A stretch of 64,000 bases of DNA from Bacillus sp. 7884-1 (GCF_002272245.1 NZ_NPDD01000165.1:1-64000); one strand, 5' to 3'. Counted from the stretch's first letter, positions 25,541-35,336 are shown. The notes: generated by a model not told the origin, from the letters alone. Numbers and translations: made by a program.

Positions 25541-25682
25541 GGATAGCTTGTTCCAGTAGGTATAATAATGTATCTAGTTGCTTGCTGCATTCAATGGTTT
25601 TCTCGGATGTCATTCCATACTGATCGACTAATTCTTGTAGCTTGAGCTGTGTTTCTTCAATCATTACTAGCAAATAAGTCAT
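25497..25682 (-). CDS. Spo0E-like aspartyl-phosphate phosphatase
   Basis: 61 residues, typical of the Spo0E family: two antiparallel helices with the signature S-x-x-LD (here SKQLDTLLY). These proteins dephosphorylate Spo0A-phosphate or related receivers and delay sporulation. The ATG at 25682 follows AAGGAG by 5 bases. It sits inside the block of response regulators and kinase, on the opposite strand. It may act on Spo0A or on the neighbouring receivers; the target is not known. Confidence 0.82.
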   Translation of the reverse strand: MTYLLVMIEETQLKLQELVDQYGMTSEKTIECSKQLDTLLYLLEQAIQNKKTTEENKPSLG

Positions 25683-25866
25683 AGGAACTCCTTGAAAAAT
25701 AGGTATGTTACAAAATGATAACATAAAATTCCTACGATGATTTTCCCCATCCGCCAAATGGCCGATTACCTGTATAAGATACGGTATGAATGGTGTTAAA
25801 AGGAGCAACTATCATCATTTGTTTTGGGGAAGTCTAAAGATAAAGTTGTAAAGGGGGATATCGAAG

Positions 25867-27924
25867 GTGGGACATTTAGCTATGACGATTATCCTATTAT
25901 TGATGATTGCCTTAATCGCTGCCTGCTATAAAATCTATAAACTGAAAACGCTGTTCCATTCATACAGATCGGGTGTTGATCTTTCAGAGTTAAAAAGTGC
26001 AAAAGAGATAATAGATAATAGTGAAAAACGATATAAGAATATATTAAGTGTGATGCCGGAGGGTGTGATTCTTTATGGGGCAGATCACAAGAAAATACCT
26101 TTGAACGAAAATGCCTATAAAATGTTTAATATAGATAGAGAGACATTTCATGAAAAGCTGAACATTTTGGAACCAAACTTCCCTTTCGTAGATACGGAAG
26201 GAAATCCATTAGCACTAGAAGATTATCCGGTCGCGATTACCTTAAAAACGGGAGAATCGATAACAGGCAGAGTCATAGGCATTAAAAGCTCAGGAAAAAC
26301 AAGATGGATATCTATTAATACAAAGCTTCTTGAACCAAGGGATTCTACAGACGTCCCCCAAGTTTTAGTGACGATGACGGATATTACGAAGCAAAAAGAA
26401 ACCGAAATTAAACTAAGAGAATCGAATGCATTGTTGAGAACGATCATTGATGGTATCCCAATTGGAATCATTGTGATCAATACTGATCGAAAGATTGTCG
26501 CCGTAAATCGACCATGCTTAGAGTTATTTAGAATTAACGAGCCAAGACAGAACTTGATCGGGCAGCCTGCTGCCAAATACTATCATCCATCGTATAAATA
26601 TAGTGAGGAAGAAAAGGAAAAAGTGAAAGGTATTTTAGCCAATAATATACCTGTGGTGGATGAAGTCGAAATGCTGAATGACCGATTGATTAAGAGAAGC
26701 TATTTTCCTTTTTATATAGATGAAGAACTAAAGGGGCATTTATGGGCTTTTGAAGATATTACCGAGCGAAAGGCGATGGAAACAGGAATACTAAGGGCAA
26801 AAGAGGATGCGGTAAAAGCGAATATGGCTAAATCAGCGTTTTTAGCGAATATGAGTCATGAACTACGGACGCCGCTTAATGCGATTCTTGGCTTTTCGCA
26901 ATTGCTGGAGCTCCAGGAAACGCTTAATGAGAAGGAGGGCACTTTTGTCAGAGAAATTTTAAAGGGCGGAAGGCACCTGCTCAACTTAATTAATGAAGTA
27001 TTAGACCTTTCGAGAATTGAATCGGGATTATTAAAGCTATCAGTAGAAAACATAAAAATAGCAAGTGTAATCGATGAATGTATCAATTTCGTAAGACCAA
27101 CTGCTAATCTCAGAGGAATAACGATAACGAAAAAGCGGAACGAATGTGAAAATGATTTTGTATATGCTGATCAATTGAGGCTCAGACAGATTCTGTTGAA
27201 CCTATTAGATAATGGTATTAAGTATAATCGTGAAAATGGGGAAATCATCATCAGCTGTGAATCCAAGGATGACCTTCTGACGATTCATGTAAGCGATACA
27301 GGGATAGGGATTCCGCTTGAGGCACAAAAGGAAATTTTCGAACCGTTTTACCGCCTAGAAAATCCATTCATAGAAGGGACGGGGATTGGCCTTTCCCTCG
27401 TTAAACAGCTGACGATCTTAATGGGGGGGAAGCTTGGAGTGGAGAGCCAAATCGGAGTGGGCAGTGATTTCTGGATTAGCCTGCCAAGGGTTCGATCGAA
27501 TAAAGCTGACCACCTCGTGTCGCCTGAAAAAAATGAAATGACCCTACCAGAACACAATGAGGTTACCATTCTCTATATAGAGGATCAGCTATCCAACCAG
27601 CTATTAGTAGCAGAAATCCTTAAAAACGGACAAGGAATGGAATTACTTACGGCAAGATCGGGCACGGAGGGTCTTCGGGCAGCTGCGAATCAAAAAATGG
27701 ATTTAATCTTATTGGATCTGCATCTTCCTGATATGAATGGTGTAGAAGTGTTTGAAAAGCTAAAATCCAACCCAGAATGGACGGGTATTCCGGTTATCGC
27801 GCTGAGTGCGAATGCGATGAAGGAGGATATCGACCGTACCTTAGCGATGGGCTTTAAGGAATATATCACAAAGCCATTCGACGTTCCCGCATTTTTAAAG
27901 TTAATCGAAAAAAATTTGCGTTAA
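25867..27924 (+). CDS. Hybrid sensor histidine kinase (TM-PAS-PAS-HisKA-HATPase-REC)
   Basis: 685 residues. One N-terminal membrane helix (about 5-22) is followed by two PAS domains (about 52-175 and 183-300). HisKA has the phospho-acceptor His331 in NMSHELRTPLNAILGF. The ATPase domain (about 430-545) has NLLDNGIKYN, DTGIGIP and GTGIGLSLVKQL. The receiver at the C-terminus (about 565-685) has Asp617 in LILLDLHLPDMNG and a KPF lysine. The GTG at 25867 follows AAAGGGGG. The flanking LytTR regulators are natural phosphotransfer partners, although no HPt domain is encoded nearby. Confidence 0.9.
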   Translation: MGHLAMTIILLLMIALIAACYKIYKLKTLFHSYRSGVDLSELKSAKEIIDNSEKRYKNILSVMPEGVILYGADHKKIPLNENAYKMFNIDRETFHEKLNILEPNFPFVDTEGNPLALEDYPVAITLKTGESITGRVIGIKSSGKTRWISINTKLLEPRDSTDVPQVLVTMTDITKQKETEIKLRESNALLRTIIDGIPIGIIVINTDRKIVAVNRPCLELFRINEPRQNLIGQPAAKYYHPSYKYSEEEKEKVKGILANNIPVVDEVEMLNDRLIKRSYFPFYIDEELKGHLWAFEDITERKAMETGILRAKEDAVKANMAKSAFLANMSHELRTPLNAILGFSQLLELQETLNEKEGTFVREILKGGRHLLNLINEVLDLSRIESGLLKLSVENIKIASVIDECINFVRPTANLRGITITKKRNECENDFVYADQLRLRQILLNLLDNGIKYNRENGEIIISCESKDDLLTIHVSDTGIGIPLEAQKEIFEPFYRLENPFIEGTGIGLSLVKQLTILMGGKLGVESQIGVGSDFWISLPRVRSNKADHLVSPEKNEMTLPEHNEVTILYIEDQLSNQLLVAEILKNGQGMELLTARSGTEGLRAAANQKMDLILLDLHLPDMNGVEVFEKLKSNPEWTGIPVIALSANAMKEDIDRTLAMGFKEYITKPFDVPAFLKLIEKNLR

Positions 27925-28176
27925 GAACTAACGGCTTTACGTAAATGTTACTGATGTTACAAACTTGTGTATTTTATGTCGTAAAAAGTCCTTTTGATGA
28001 CATGTACTGTCCCAACAAATAGCTAAAGTGCCGTTTATTGCCCCTCATATGTTTTTTGTCGAATGGACACATTTGGATAGAAAAGATACAGTAGATAGAG
28101 GTTTATTAATCATTCGTATTGAATCCCAATGAAGTGTTTACAATAAAAGGTAACTTCGAAATAAGGGAGGGGTTAG

Positions 28177-28902
28177 ATGGAAGAATTAAGAGTAGTAATT
28201 GCAGAGGATGACTTTTCTTCTAAAACCCTTCTTTCCTATTTTATCGAGTTATTATCTGAATATAAGGTAGTCGGAGAAGCTTCAAACGGTAAAGAATTGA
28301 TTGAAGTGGTCCAAAAAGTAAAGCCGGATATCGTGCTAGTGGATATCCATATGCCCTTACTAAATGGGGTAGAGGCAGCGAAAATGTGTAAAGAAATGCT
28401 TCCTTCCCTTCAGGTGATCTTTACAACGGGTTCTGAAGAGTTTGCTGTCGAGGCATTCAATATTTCAGCGATTGATTATATTGTGAAACCAATTGAAAAG
28501 GTCCGCTTATTTATCGCCTTGGAAAAAGCGAAACAAGCGCTCCAATTATATGGATTGACAAAATCGAAGTCCGTTATCAAAAATAAGCTGGCCATTAAGT
28601 CAAACAATGCATTCGTATACATTTTAATAGAAGATATTCTTTATATAGAAAAAGAAGGAAGAAAATCAATTATCCATACCGTAGAGGACCGCTATGAATC
28701 CCTTGAGTCACTGCAGGAATTGGAGGACAGACTACCTGACTTTTTCTTTAAGACACATCGTTCCTACTTGGTGAATTTACGGAAAATCATCAAGATTAAA
28801 CCGTTTGGAGAAACCTATATAGCTGAATTTACTGTCCCTGAAAAGTTCGCTTCTATTTCGAAATTAAAGATCCATGAGGTGCAGCGGTTAATGGGAATAT
28901 AA
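28177..28902 (+). CDS. LytTR-family response regulator, copy 2
   Basis: 241 residues with the same layout as the protein at 24749. The receiver has EDDFS, VLVDIHMPLLNG, FTTGSEEFAVEAF and YIVKPIEKVR. The LytTR domain has ILYIEKEGRKSIIHT and FFFKTHRSYLVNLRKIIKI. The ATG follows AAGGGAGGGG. A TGTCGAA Spo0A-type box lies at 28057-28063 in its leader. It lies just upstream of the exopolysaccharide operon, so it is a candidate regulator of that operon; this is inference. Confidence 0.9.
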   Translation: MEELRVVIAEDDFSSKTLLSYFIELLSEYKVVGEASNGKELIEVVQKVKPDIVLVDIHMPLLNGVEAAKMCKEMLPSLQVIFTTGSEEFAVEAFNISAIDYIVKPIEKVRLFIALEKAKQALQLYGLTKSKSVIKNKLAIKSNNAFVYILIEDILYIEKEGRKSIIHTVEDRYESLESLQELEDRLPDFFFKTHRSYLVNLRKIIKIKPFGETYIAEFTVPEKFASISKLKIHEVQRLMGI

Positions 28903-28921
28903 GATGGGCCTATAAACTGCG

Positions 28922-28952
28922 GGGATTTCCTTTTTAGTAGGAGATCCTTTTG
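28922..28952 (+). terminator. Intrinsic terminator after LytTR regulator 2
   Basis: The stem GGATTTCCT / AGGAGATCC with a T/A-rich loop is followed by TTTTGTTTT. Confidence 0.78.
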
Positions 28953-29516
28953 TTTTATGGCTAGTAATCTTTTACTTCTATAAAGAGTTCCCCAATGTGC
29001 GAAGACATCATTCTGACAATCCTGTCAGAATACCATCATCAAATCGTAAGTAGTGACTTTCTGCCTATTATGGTCTTGAAGGAAATTGGCTTCGCTAACT
29101 TTTAAAGCTCAGTCATTGTAAGCTTTACTTCATTACCTAGTAAGTTTTCTGGATTTCCTTAAACGAAAGGCACCATGATAAGATTAATCCCGCTGCTTAG
29201 GTCATTTATAAATACATGAAAGTGGAAATTGTAATATATTTACCAATTTTGAAATATCTACATTATTTTACAAAAAAATATGTTAAGCTTGTTAAGTGTT
29301 TCACAAATTTCTTCGATGTTCATCTAATAAGTATTCTGTGAATTTATACTTATTTAACTGGAAGTACACTTCAAAAAAAATAGGATAATAAAAACAAAAA
29401 GTATAAATAAATATTCACCATTCTCCATAAATCGACAAAAAGCGACAGTGTTTCATGATATAATACTTTTTGTTTTGTAAGAAAAGTATTAGGCACAAAG
29501 TAATAGGGAGGATATT
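28953..29516. promoter_or_regulatory. Upstream region of the exopolysaccharide operon
   Basis: No gene is seen. There is a perfect inverted repeat TTCTGACA-atcc-TGTCAGAA at 29011-29030. A TATAAT at 29459-29464 is a candidate -10, but no -35 lies at the right distance. CGACA occurs twice, ten bases apart, at 29433 and 29443. The last 300 bases are very AT-rich. A regulated promoter using an activator would fit; the activator is not identified. Confidence 0.45.
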
Positions 29517-30266
29517 ATGGAAGAGACAATAAGTTTAAAAGAATTACTAGCGACGTTAAAAAAACGCCTTGTTATGATCATACTCATTACAATGACAGCA
29601 GGATTAGTGAGCGGAGTCGTTAGTTACTTTTTTCTAACCCCAATCTATCAAGCTTCGACACAAATTCTCGTCAATCAAGCAAAAAGTGAACAGTCTGTTT
29701 ACAGTCCAAGTGAAGTTCAAACAAATCTTCAATTAATCAATACCTACAATGTTATTATCAAGAGTCCAGCTATATTAGATAAAGTGGCAGCAGATCTTAA
29801 ATTAGATATGACTGCAGTACAATTAAATGGAAAAATTACAGTAGCGAGTGAAAAGGATTCACAGGTTGTTAATATATCCGTTCAAGACTCAGACCCAAAT
29901 ATGGCGGCAAAAATAGCCAATAAAATAGCAGAAGTTTTTCAAACAGAAATTGTAAAAATTATGAGTGTCGATAATGTAAGTATTTTAGCTAAGGCAACGG
30001 TAGCGGAAGATCAATCTCCGATTAAACCACAACCAGTAATGAATGTAGCAATTGCAATTGTTGTTGGCTTGATGGCGTCTGTGGGTCTAGCGTTTCTACT
30101 TGAGTATTTTGACAGCACGATTAAAAACGAACAAGATATTGAAAAAATACTAGGTCTTCCGATTTTAGGCGTCATTGCACAAATTGACGATCAAAAGATG
30201 GAAGAGTTGAAAAAACGTAAAGCAGGAACCAGAACAACAGGAAGAGGTGAGACTTTTGGTGTTTAA
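29517..30266 (+). CDS. Exopolysaccharide chain-length/kinase modulator (EpsA/YwqC, Wzz family)
   Basis: 249 residues. Two membrane helices (about 19-39 and 175-195) frame an extracellular domain, the standard Wzz architecture. The proline-rich SPIKPQPVMN segment precedes the second helix. The C-terminal cytoplasmic tail activates the separate tyrosine kinase. The ATG follows AGGGAGG. The stop lies just inside the next gene (8-base overlap), so the modulator and kinase are coupled as in B. subtilis epsAB and ywqCD. Confidence 0.9.
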   Translation: MEETISLKELLATLKKRLVMIILITMTAGLVSGVVSYFFLTPIYQASTQILVNQAKSEQSVYSPSEVQTNLQLINTYNVIIKSPAILDKVAADLKLDMTAVQLNGKITVASEKDSQVVNISVQDSDPNMAAKIANKIAEVFQTEIVKIMSVDNVSILAKATVAEDQSPIKPQPVMNVAIAIVVGLMASVGLAFLLEYFDSTIKNEQDIEKILGLPILGVIAQIDDQKMEELKKRKAGTRTTGRGETFGV

Positions 30267-30960
30267 GAGAAATAAGAAACTGAAAATAACGGACCCAAGT
30301 CGTAAGCTTATTGCAAATCTTGATCCAAAGTCACCGATTTCTGAACAATACAGAACAATCCGGACGAATGTTCAATACTCTTCTATTGATAAGGAACTTA
30401 AAACCTTGATGGTTACCTCTTCTGGACCAGCTGAGGGAAAATCGACTACAGCAGCAAACCTTGCAGTAGTATTTGCGCAGCTTGGGAAAAAGGTATTGCT
30501 AGTGGATGCAGACCTTCGTAAGCCAACCGTTCATCGTTCGTTTGGCGAAAATAATTTATTTGGCTTTACGACTGTATTAACGAAGCAAGCAACACTTGGC
30601 AGCACAGTGCTTGAAACGGAAGAAAAGGATTTATATATCCTAACGAGCGGGCCGGTTCCTCCGAATCCAGCAGAGTTATTGAGTTCGAAATCAATGGAAC
30701 AGTTTATTGAAGAAGCGAAGGAACAATTTGATTATGTACTATTTGATACGCCACCATTATTAGCCGTTGCTGATCCGCAAATTCTAGCGAATAAGGTAGA
30801 TGCTTCCATTTTTGTCGTCTTTAGCGGCAAAACAGAAATTGACCAAGCGAAGAAGGCAAAGGAATTGCTCGAAAATGCCCAAAGTAAATTGGTTGGTGTT
30901 GTTTTAAACCATAAAGAAGTAAAGGGTAATGATTATTACTATTATTATGGTTCAAAATAA
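30259..30960 (+). CDS. BY-kinase, tyrosine-protein kinase (EpsB/YwqD type)
   Basis: About 233 residues. It is a P-loop kinase with Walker A SGPAEGKSTT, Walker A' LLVDADLRKPTVH and Walker B FDTPPL, and a C-terminal tyrosine cluster (DYYYYYGSK) that is autophosphorylated. It regulates polysaccharide chain length and phosphorylates sugar-nucleotide enzymes. The GTG at 30259 is preferred because AGGTGAG lies about 7 bases upstream; a GTG at 30247 overlaps that site. It follows the modulator and precedes the phosphatase. Confidence 0.9.
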   Translation: MFKRNKKLKITDPSRKLIANLDPKSPISEQYRTIRTNVQYSSIDKELKTLMVTSSGPAEGKSTTAANLAVVFAQLGKKVLLVDADLRKPTVHRSFGENNLFGFTTVLTKQATLGSTVLETEEKDLYILTSGPVPPNPAELLSSKSMEQFIEEAKEQFDYVLFDTPPLLAVADPQILANKVDASIFVVFSGKTEIDQAKKAKELLENAQSKLVGVVLNHKEVKGNDYYYYYGSK

Positions 30961-31062
30961 CTAATTTTCGACAAATTACACCCCTTTACCTAATCTTTCG
31001 ACGGTGGTACCATGAATATTGTCGTAGAAAAATAACAATCTTTTGGAAAGAGAGTGCTGCTT

Positions 31063-31827
31063 ATGATCGATTTACATTGTCATATATTACCTGATGTAGA
31101 TGATGGTGCGCAGTCTCTTTCCGATAGTCTTAACATGGCGAGAAAGGCTGTTGAACAGGGGATTCATAAAATAGTTGCAACACCGCATCATTTGAACAAC
31201 GCTTATGAAAATCCTAAGCAATCGATTATTGATAGAGTGAAAGAGTTAAACGAGGCTTTACGTGTGGAACAGATAGAATTAGAGGTATTACCAGGACAGG
31301 AAGTACGGATCCATGGTGAAATGCTCGAGGGATACGAGACAGGAGAAATCCTGCCAGTGAATCATACACCTTATATCCTAGTTGAATTTCCATCGAATCA
31401 TGTGCCTAGGTATACGGAAAAGCTGTTTTATGATTTGCAGATGAATGGACTGATACCAGTGATTGTCCATCCTGAACGGAATCAGGAAATCATCGAACGC
31501 GCTGATTTACTATATCAGTTAGTGAAAAAAGGGGCATTGACACAAATCACAGCTGCAAGTGTATGTGGTGACTTCGGAAAAAAAATTAAAAACTTTTCAC
31601 TGCAATTAGTTGAAGCAAATTTAACACACTTCATTGCATCCGATGCTCATAATATCACAAACCGTAGTTTTAAGATGAGAGAAGCGTTTGGTGTAATTGG
31701 TCAAAAGTATGGGAACGAAATGGTCTACTACTTTGAAGAAAATGCTGCTCTTGTCATTGAGGGAAAGCATGTCTACAAAGAGGATCCAGAGAGAATTAAA
31801 AGAAAAAAACTATTCAATTTGTTTTAA
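31063..31827 (+). CDS. ywqE: Tyrosine-protein phosphatase of the PHP family (YwqE/CpsB)
   Basis: 254 residues, the length of B. subtilis YwqE. It is a metal-dependent PHP domain with IDLHCHILPDVDDG, VATPHHL, GQEVRI, IVHPERN and ASDAHN metal ligands. It dephosphorylates the BY-kinase and its substrates. The ATG at 31063 is preferred on family length; a GTG at 31054 is possible. A TTCGACA Spo0A-type box lies in the gap before it (30967-30973). Confidence 0.92.
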   Translation: MIDLHCHILPDVDDGAQSLSDSLNMARKAVEQGIHKIVATPHHLNNAYENPKQSIIDRVKELNEALRVEQIELEVLPGQEVRIHGEMLEGYETGEILPVNHTPYILVEFPSNHVPRYTEKLFYDLQMNGLIPVIVHPERNQEIIERADLLYQLVKKGALTQITAASVCGDFGKKIKNFSLQLVEANLTHFIASDAHNITNRSFKMREAFGVIGQKYGNEMVYYFEENAALVIEGKHVYKEDPERIKRKKLFNLF

Positions 31828-31869
31828 ATCCAACTAAGCCGATGAGAATGAAAAGCTTTACCTATAGAT

Positions 31870-32016
31870 TTTTCAGGCATAACTCCCTGAACGGCGAGGC
31901 TTCCTGTCCGTTATCCATGTGAGCACTCGATTATGCTGTGGGAGGGGAGACATTCCTCCAATCCTTAGACGCCTGTCGTCAAGAGTATGATGCGAGGATG
32001 GGTTAAATGCCTGATT
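31870..32016 (+). ncRNA. Probable EAR element (eps-associated processive antitermination RNA)
   Basis: A 140-base structured region is closed by an 8-base helix, TCAGGCAT (31873-31880) with ATGCCTGA (32007-32014). Inside are AACGG..CCGTT around GAGGCTTCCTG, and a GGAGG..CCTCC hairpin (about 31942-31959). EAR RNAs are known inside Bacillales exopolysaccharide operons, between epsB and epsC in B. subtilis, where they let RNA polymerase pass downstream terminators. This element occupies the equivalent place, just before the epsC-like gene. Identity rests on position, closed fold and the terminator that follows. Confidence 0.72.
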
Positions 32017-32040
32017 TTTTAAAATAAAAAAAGTAAAAAT

Positions 32041-32107
32041 AATAAATATCTAATGAAAGATCAGGTGAAGAGTCAACTGAGTTTCCATTAGATATTTATT
32101 TTTTTGT
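32041..32107 (+). terminator. Intrinsic terminator inside the exopolysaccharide operon
   Basis: A perfect 15-base stem (AATAAATATCTAATG, 32041-32055, and its inverse at 32086-32100) with a 30-base loop is followed by a T run. It comes 27 bases after the EAR-like RNA and before the remaining operon genes, which need read-through. Confidence 0.9.
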
Positions 32108-32342
32108 CAAAAATTTCGCTTTAACCGAATAGAGATGTTTTCGTAACGATTGTTGTTAAAATCTTAAAGCCGATTTTAACGTGCAAATAGTTATTTTGGA
32201 TCTCTGAATTTAGTTTGCAAGCTCTTTTCTTATTTAATTTATGCTACCTTTTCCGTAACACATACAGTCATTAGTTTTTGTTGCAAAAAGTAACAACTAT
32301 AAGAAAAGAGCCTTAATAAAGAGATAAAGGGGGAATGTTCTA

Positions 32343-34190
32343 GTGACATATAAGAAAAGATTAACCACACTTGCTATATTGGATTCAATTATTGTGTTGA
32401 CGGCTATCTACATAAGTTATTGGACGCTTAATCCTTGGGTTCACATTTTTAAAATACCTATGTTGCTTGTGACTGCGCTGACCTTATTAATCTGCCATCA
32501 TCTATTTGCTTCCATGTATCATCTTTATAATAAGGCTTGGCAATATGCGAGTGTCGGTGAACTCATTGCCATTGTCAAAGCTGTTACATTTTCAATTGCG
32601 GCCACTTCGGCGATGCAGCTGTTAGTTTTTCATAACACATATGTAAGAGCATTATTGATAACCTGGATGCTACATGTGCTGTTAATAGGTGGTTCAAGGT
32701 TCTCGTGGAGAATGTTCCGTGACAACATTATGAATAAACATAAGGATATCAAAAAAACCCTTATTATCGGTGCGGGTTCGGGTGGAACGATGGTGGCACG
32801 TCAGTTACTGAACAACCATGAAATTGATCTAAAGCCTGTTGCATTTATTGATGATGATCCAAAGAAATATAAATTGGATATTCTCGGTATTCCTGTGGTT
32901 GGTGGTTCGGACAGGATTGCTCAAACGGTTGAAAAGTACCAAATTGAAAACATTGTGATTGCGATTCCTTCGTTAAAGCAAAAAGAGTTACATCGTATAT
33001 TTGAGGAATGCTCAAAAACAAATGCAAAAACACAGATTATTCCCAAGCTTGAGGACTTAATGACAGGGAAAATCTCAGTCAATCAGTTCCGTGAAGTCCA
33101 AGTTGAGGATTTATTAGGAAGAGATCCTGTTGAGTTAGATATTGGCAGTATCTCAGAATATGTATCTGGCAAGACCGTGTTAGTAACTGGTGCGGGTGGA
33201 TCGATTGGCTCAGAAATCTGTCGCCAGATTTGCAAGTTTAACCCTAGTAAAATTGTTTTGGTTGGTCATGGTGAAAATAGTATCTATTTAATAGATATGG
33301 AATTACGTAATCAATATCAAAACAGTATTGAAATTATTCCAGTGATTGGCGATATTCAAGACCGGAATCGAATATTTGAAGTAATGGAAGAACATCGACC
33401 GTTTGTTGTTTATCATGCAGCAGCACATAAGCATGTACCTTTGATGGAATATAATCCTCGGGAAGCGGTTAAGAATAACGTTTTTGGTACTAAGAATGTG
33501 GCGGAGGCGTGTGACACCTTCGGTGTTAATACTTTTGTTTTGATTTCATCGGATAAGGCTGTAAATCCTCCGAATGTCATGGGGGCCACGAAGCGATTTG
33601 CGGAGATGATTATTCAGAGTCTAGCTGAACACAGCAATACGAAATTTGTTGCGGTTCGGTTTGGGAATGTACTTGGTAGTCGTGGTAGTGTTATACCTTT
33701 ATTTAAGAAGCAGATTCAAGCCGGCGGGCCGGTTACGGTTACACATCAGGATATGACACGGTACTTCATGACGATACCTGAAGCCTCACGGCTTGTTATT
33801 CAGGCAGGATCCCTTGCTCGTGGCGGTGAAGTTTTTGTTCTTGATATGGGTGAGCCTGTAAAGATTGTTGATCTGGCGAAAAATGTGATTAAGCTTTCGG
33901 GCTATACAATAGAAGAAATCGGGATACATTTTACTGGACTCCGTCCTGGAGAGAAGATGTATGAAGAATTGTTAAATGAGAATGAGGTTCATCCTGAGAG
34001 TATTTTTCCTAAAATTCATATCGGGAAGGCGAATGTACTTGAGGCTGAGGTGCTTAGTGGTTTAATTAATGGGCTGTTAGGGATGTCTGAGAAGGAAATG
34101 CATGATACTTTGATTGCTGTGGCTAATAATAAGTTTGATTATTCACCTGTTTTGGCTTATGCGAAAAAGGATGTGGAATTAATAGTTTAA
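32343..34190 (+). CDS. Membrane NDP-sugar 4,6-dehydratase/epimerase (EpsC/CapD/PglF family)
   Basis: 615 residues. Four N-terminal membrane helices (about 10-125) precede a first Rossmann fold (LIIGAGSGGTMVARQL, about 140) and a catalytic SDR domain with VLVTGAGGSIGSEICRQI (about 280). The SSDKAVNPPNVMGATKRFAEM block has the Met-x-x-x-Lys in place of Tyr-x-x-x-Lys that is typical of this family. It probably converts UDP-GlcNAc to a 4-keto-6-deoxy sugar, which the aminotransferase at 35337 would then aminate. The GTG at 32343 follows AAAGGGGG by 9 bases. Confidence 0.92.
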   Translation: MTYKKRLTTLAILDSIIVLTAIYISYWTLNPWVHIFKIPMLLVTALTLLICHHLFASMYHLYNKAWQYASVGELIAIVKAVTFSIAATSAMQLLVFHNTYVRALLITWMLHVLLIGGSRFSWRMFRDNIMNKHKDIKKTLIIGAGSGGTMVARQLLNNHEIDLKPVAFIDDDPKKYKLDILGIPVVGGSDRIAQTVEKYQIENIVIAIPSLKQKELHRIFEECSKTNAKTQIIPKLEDLMTGKISVNQFREVQVEDLLGRDPVELDIGSISEYVSGKTVLVTGAGGSIGSEICRQICKFNPSKIVLVGHGENSIYLIDMELRNQYQNSIEIIPVIGDIQDRNRIFEVMEEHRPFVVYHAAAHKHVPLMEYNPREAVKNNVFGTKNVAEACDTFGVNTFVLISSDKAVNPPNVMGATKRFAEMIIQSLAEHSNTKFVAVRFGNVLGSRGSVIPLFKKQIQAGGPVTVTHQDMTRYFMTIPEASRLVIQAGSLARGGEVFVLDMGEPVKIVDLAKNVIKLSGYTIEEIGIHFTGLRPGEKMYEELLNENEVHPESIFPKIHIGKANVLEAEVLSGLINGLLGMSEKEMHDTLIAVANNKFDYSPVLAYAKKDVELIV

Positions 34191-34285
34191 TAGAAGCAAA
34201 CCTTGCGGTTAGATTATGACAAATTAATAGATACAAATCTTCGGTTTGAAAGCTATTTGAAAATGTACAAAGGTGGAGAATTAGT

Positions 34286-35167
34286 ATGAAAAAGGTACGG
34301 AAAGCGATTATTCCGGCTGCAGGGCTGGGTACTAGATTTTTACCGGTTACAAAGGCAATGCCAAAGGAAATGCTGCCAATTGTTGATAAACCAACAATTC
34401 AATATATTGTTGAAGAAGCTATTGCATCTGGGATTGAAGATATCATTATCGTTACTGGAAAAGGTAAACGGGCTATTGAAGATCATTTTGATTTTGCACC
34501 TGAGTTAGAGCAAAACCTTAGGGATAAAGGGAAGTTAGAGTTACTAGATAAAGTTCAATATTCTACTAATCTAGCAGATATTCATTACATTCGTCAGAAA
34601 GAACCTAAAGGGTTAGGGCATGCGGTTTGGTGTGCGCGTAATTTTATTGGGGATGAGCCTTTTGCTGTTTTACTTGGAGATGACATTGTTCAAAGTGATA
34701 CGCCTTGCTTACGACAATTAATGGATATATATGAAGAAACTCATTCTTCAGTGATTGGGGTGCAAACTGTTCCGGATAATGAGACACATCGTTATGGGAT
34801 TGTTGAACCTTCGGTTCAAGAGGGGCGTAGATATCAGGTTGATAACTTTGTTGAGAAGCCTGCACCAGGAACGTCGCCTTCTAATCTTGCTATTATGGGA
34901 CGATATATTCTTACACCGGAGATTTTTATGCTCTTGGATAAACAGCAAACAGGTGCTGGTGGAGAGATTCAATTGACAGATGCAATTCAGAAGTTGAATC
35001 AGATTCAACGAGTGTTTGCTTATGATTTTGAGGGTAAGCGGTATGATGTGGGTGAGAAGATAGGATTTGTAAAGACGACCATCGATTTTGCGCTACAGAA
35101 TCCTGAATTGAGGTCTGAGTTACTTACCTATCTTGATGAAGTTATGAATGAATTAAAAGTGAAATAA
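34286..35167 (+). CDS. galU: UTP-glucose-1-phosphate uridylyltransferase
   Basis: 293 residues with the GalU/GtaB signature [24 protein letters not shown], followed by [26 protein letters not shown] and [10 protein letters not shown]. It makes UDP-glucose from UTP and glucose 1-phosphate, a donor for teichoic acid glucosylation, glycolipids and exopolysaccharide. The ATG follows AAAGGTGGAG. It sits within the exopolysaccharide operon; gtaB in B. subtilis lies elsewhere. Confidence 0.95.
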   Translation: MKKVRKAIIPAAGLGTRFLPVTKAMPKEMLPIVDKPTIQYIVEEAIASGIEDIIIVTGKGKRAIEDHFDFAPELEQNLRDKGKLELLDKVQYSTNLADIHYIRQKEPKGLGHAVWCARNFIGDEPFAVLLGDDIVQSDTPCLRQLMDIYEETHSSVIGVQTVPDNETHRYGIVEPSVQEGRRYQVDNFVEKPAPGTSPSNLAIMGRYILTPEIFMLLDKQQTGAGGEIQLTDAIQKLNQIQRVFAYDFEGKRYDVGEKIGFVKTTIDFALQNPELRSELLTYLDEVMNELKVK

Positions 35168-35336
35168 ATATTGAATTTAAATAGACCCCGTTCATAGATT
35201 TGTTTTCTATGGGCAGGGGGCTGTTGTAAAGAAATCTTTAGTTGGTTAGTAGTTAGTTGGAAAACATATTTCTAATTAAGTACTAAGTGACTAAAAAACA
35301 ATCAATTATGTGTAACTTAACAATGGAAGGAAGTCT

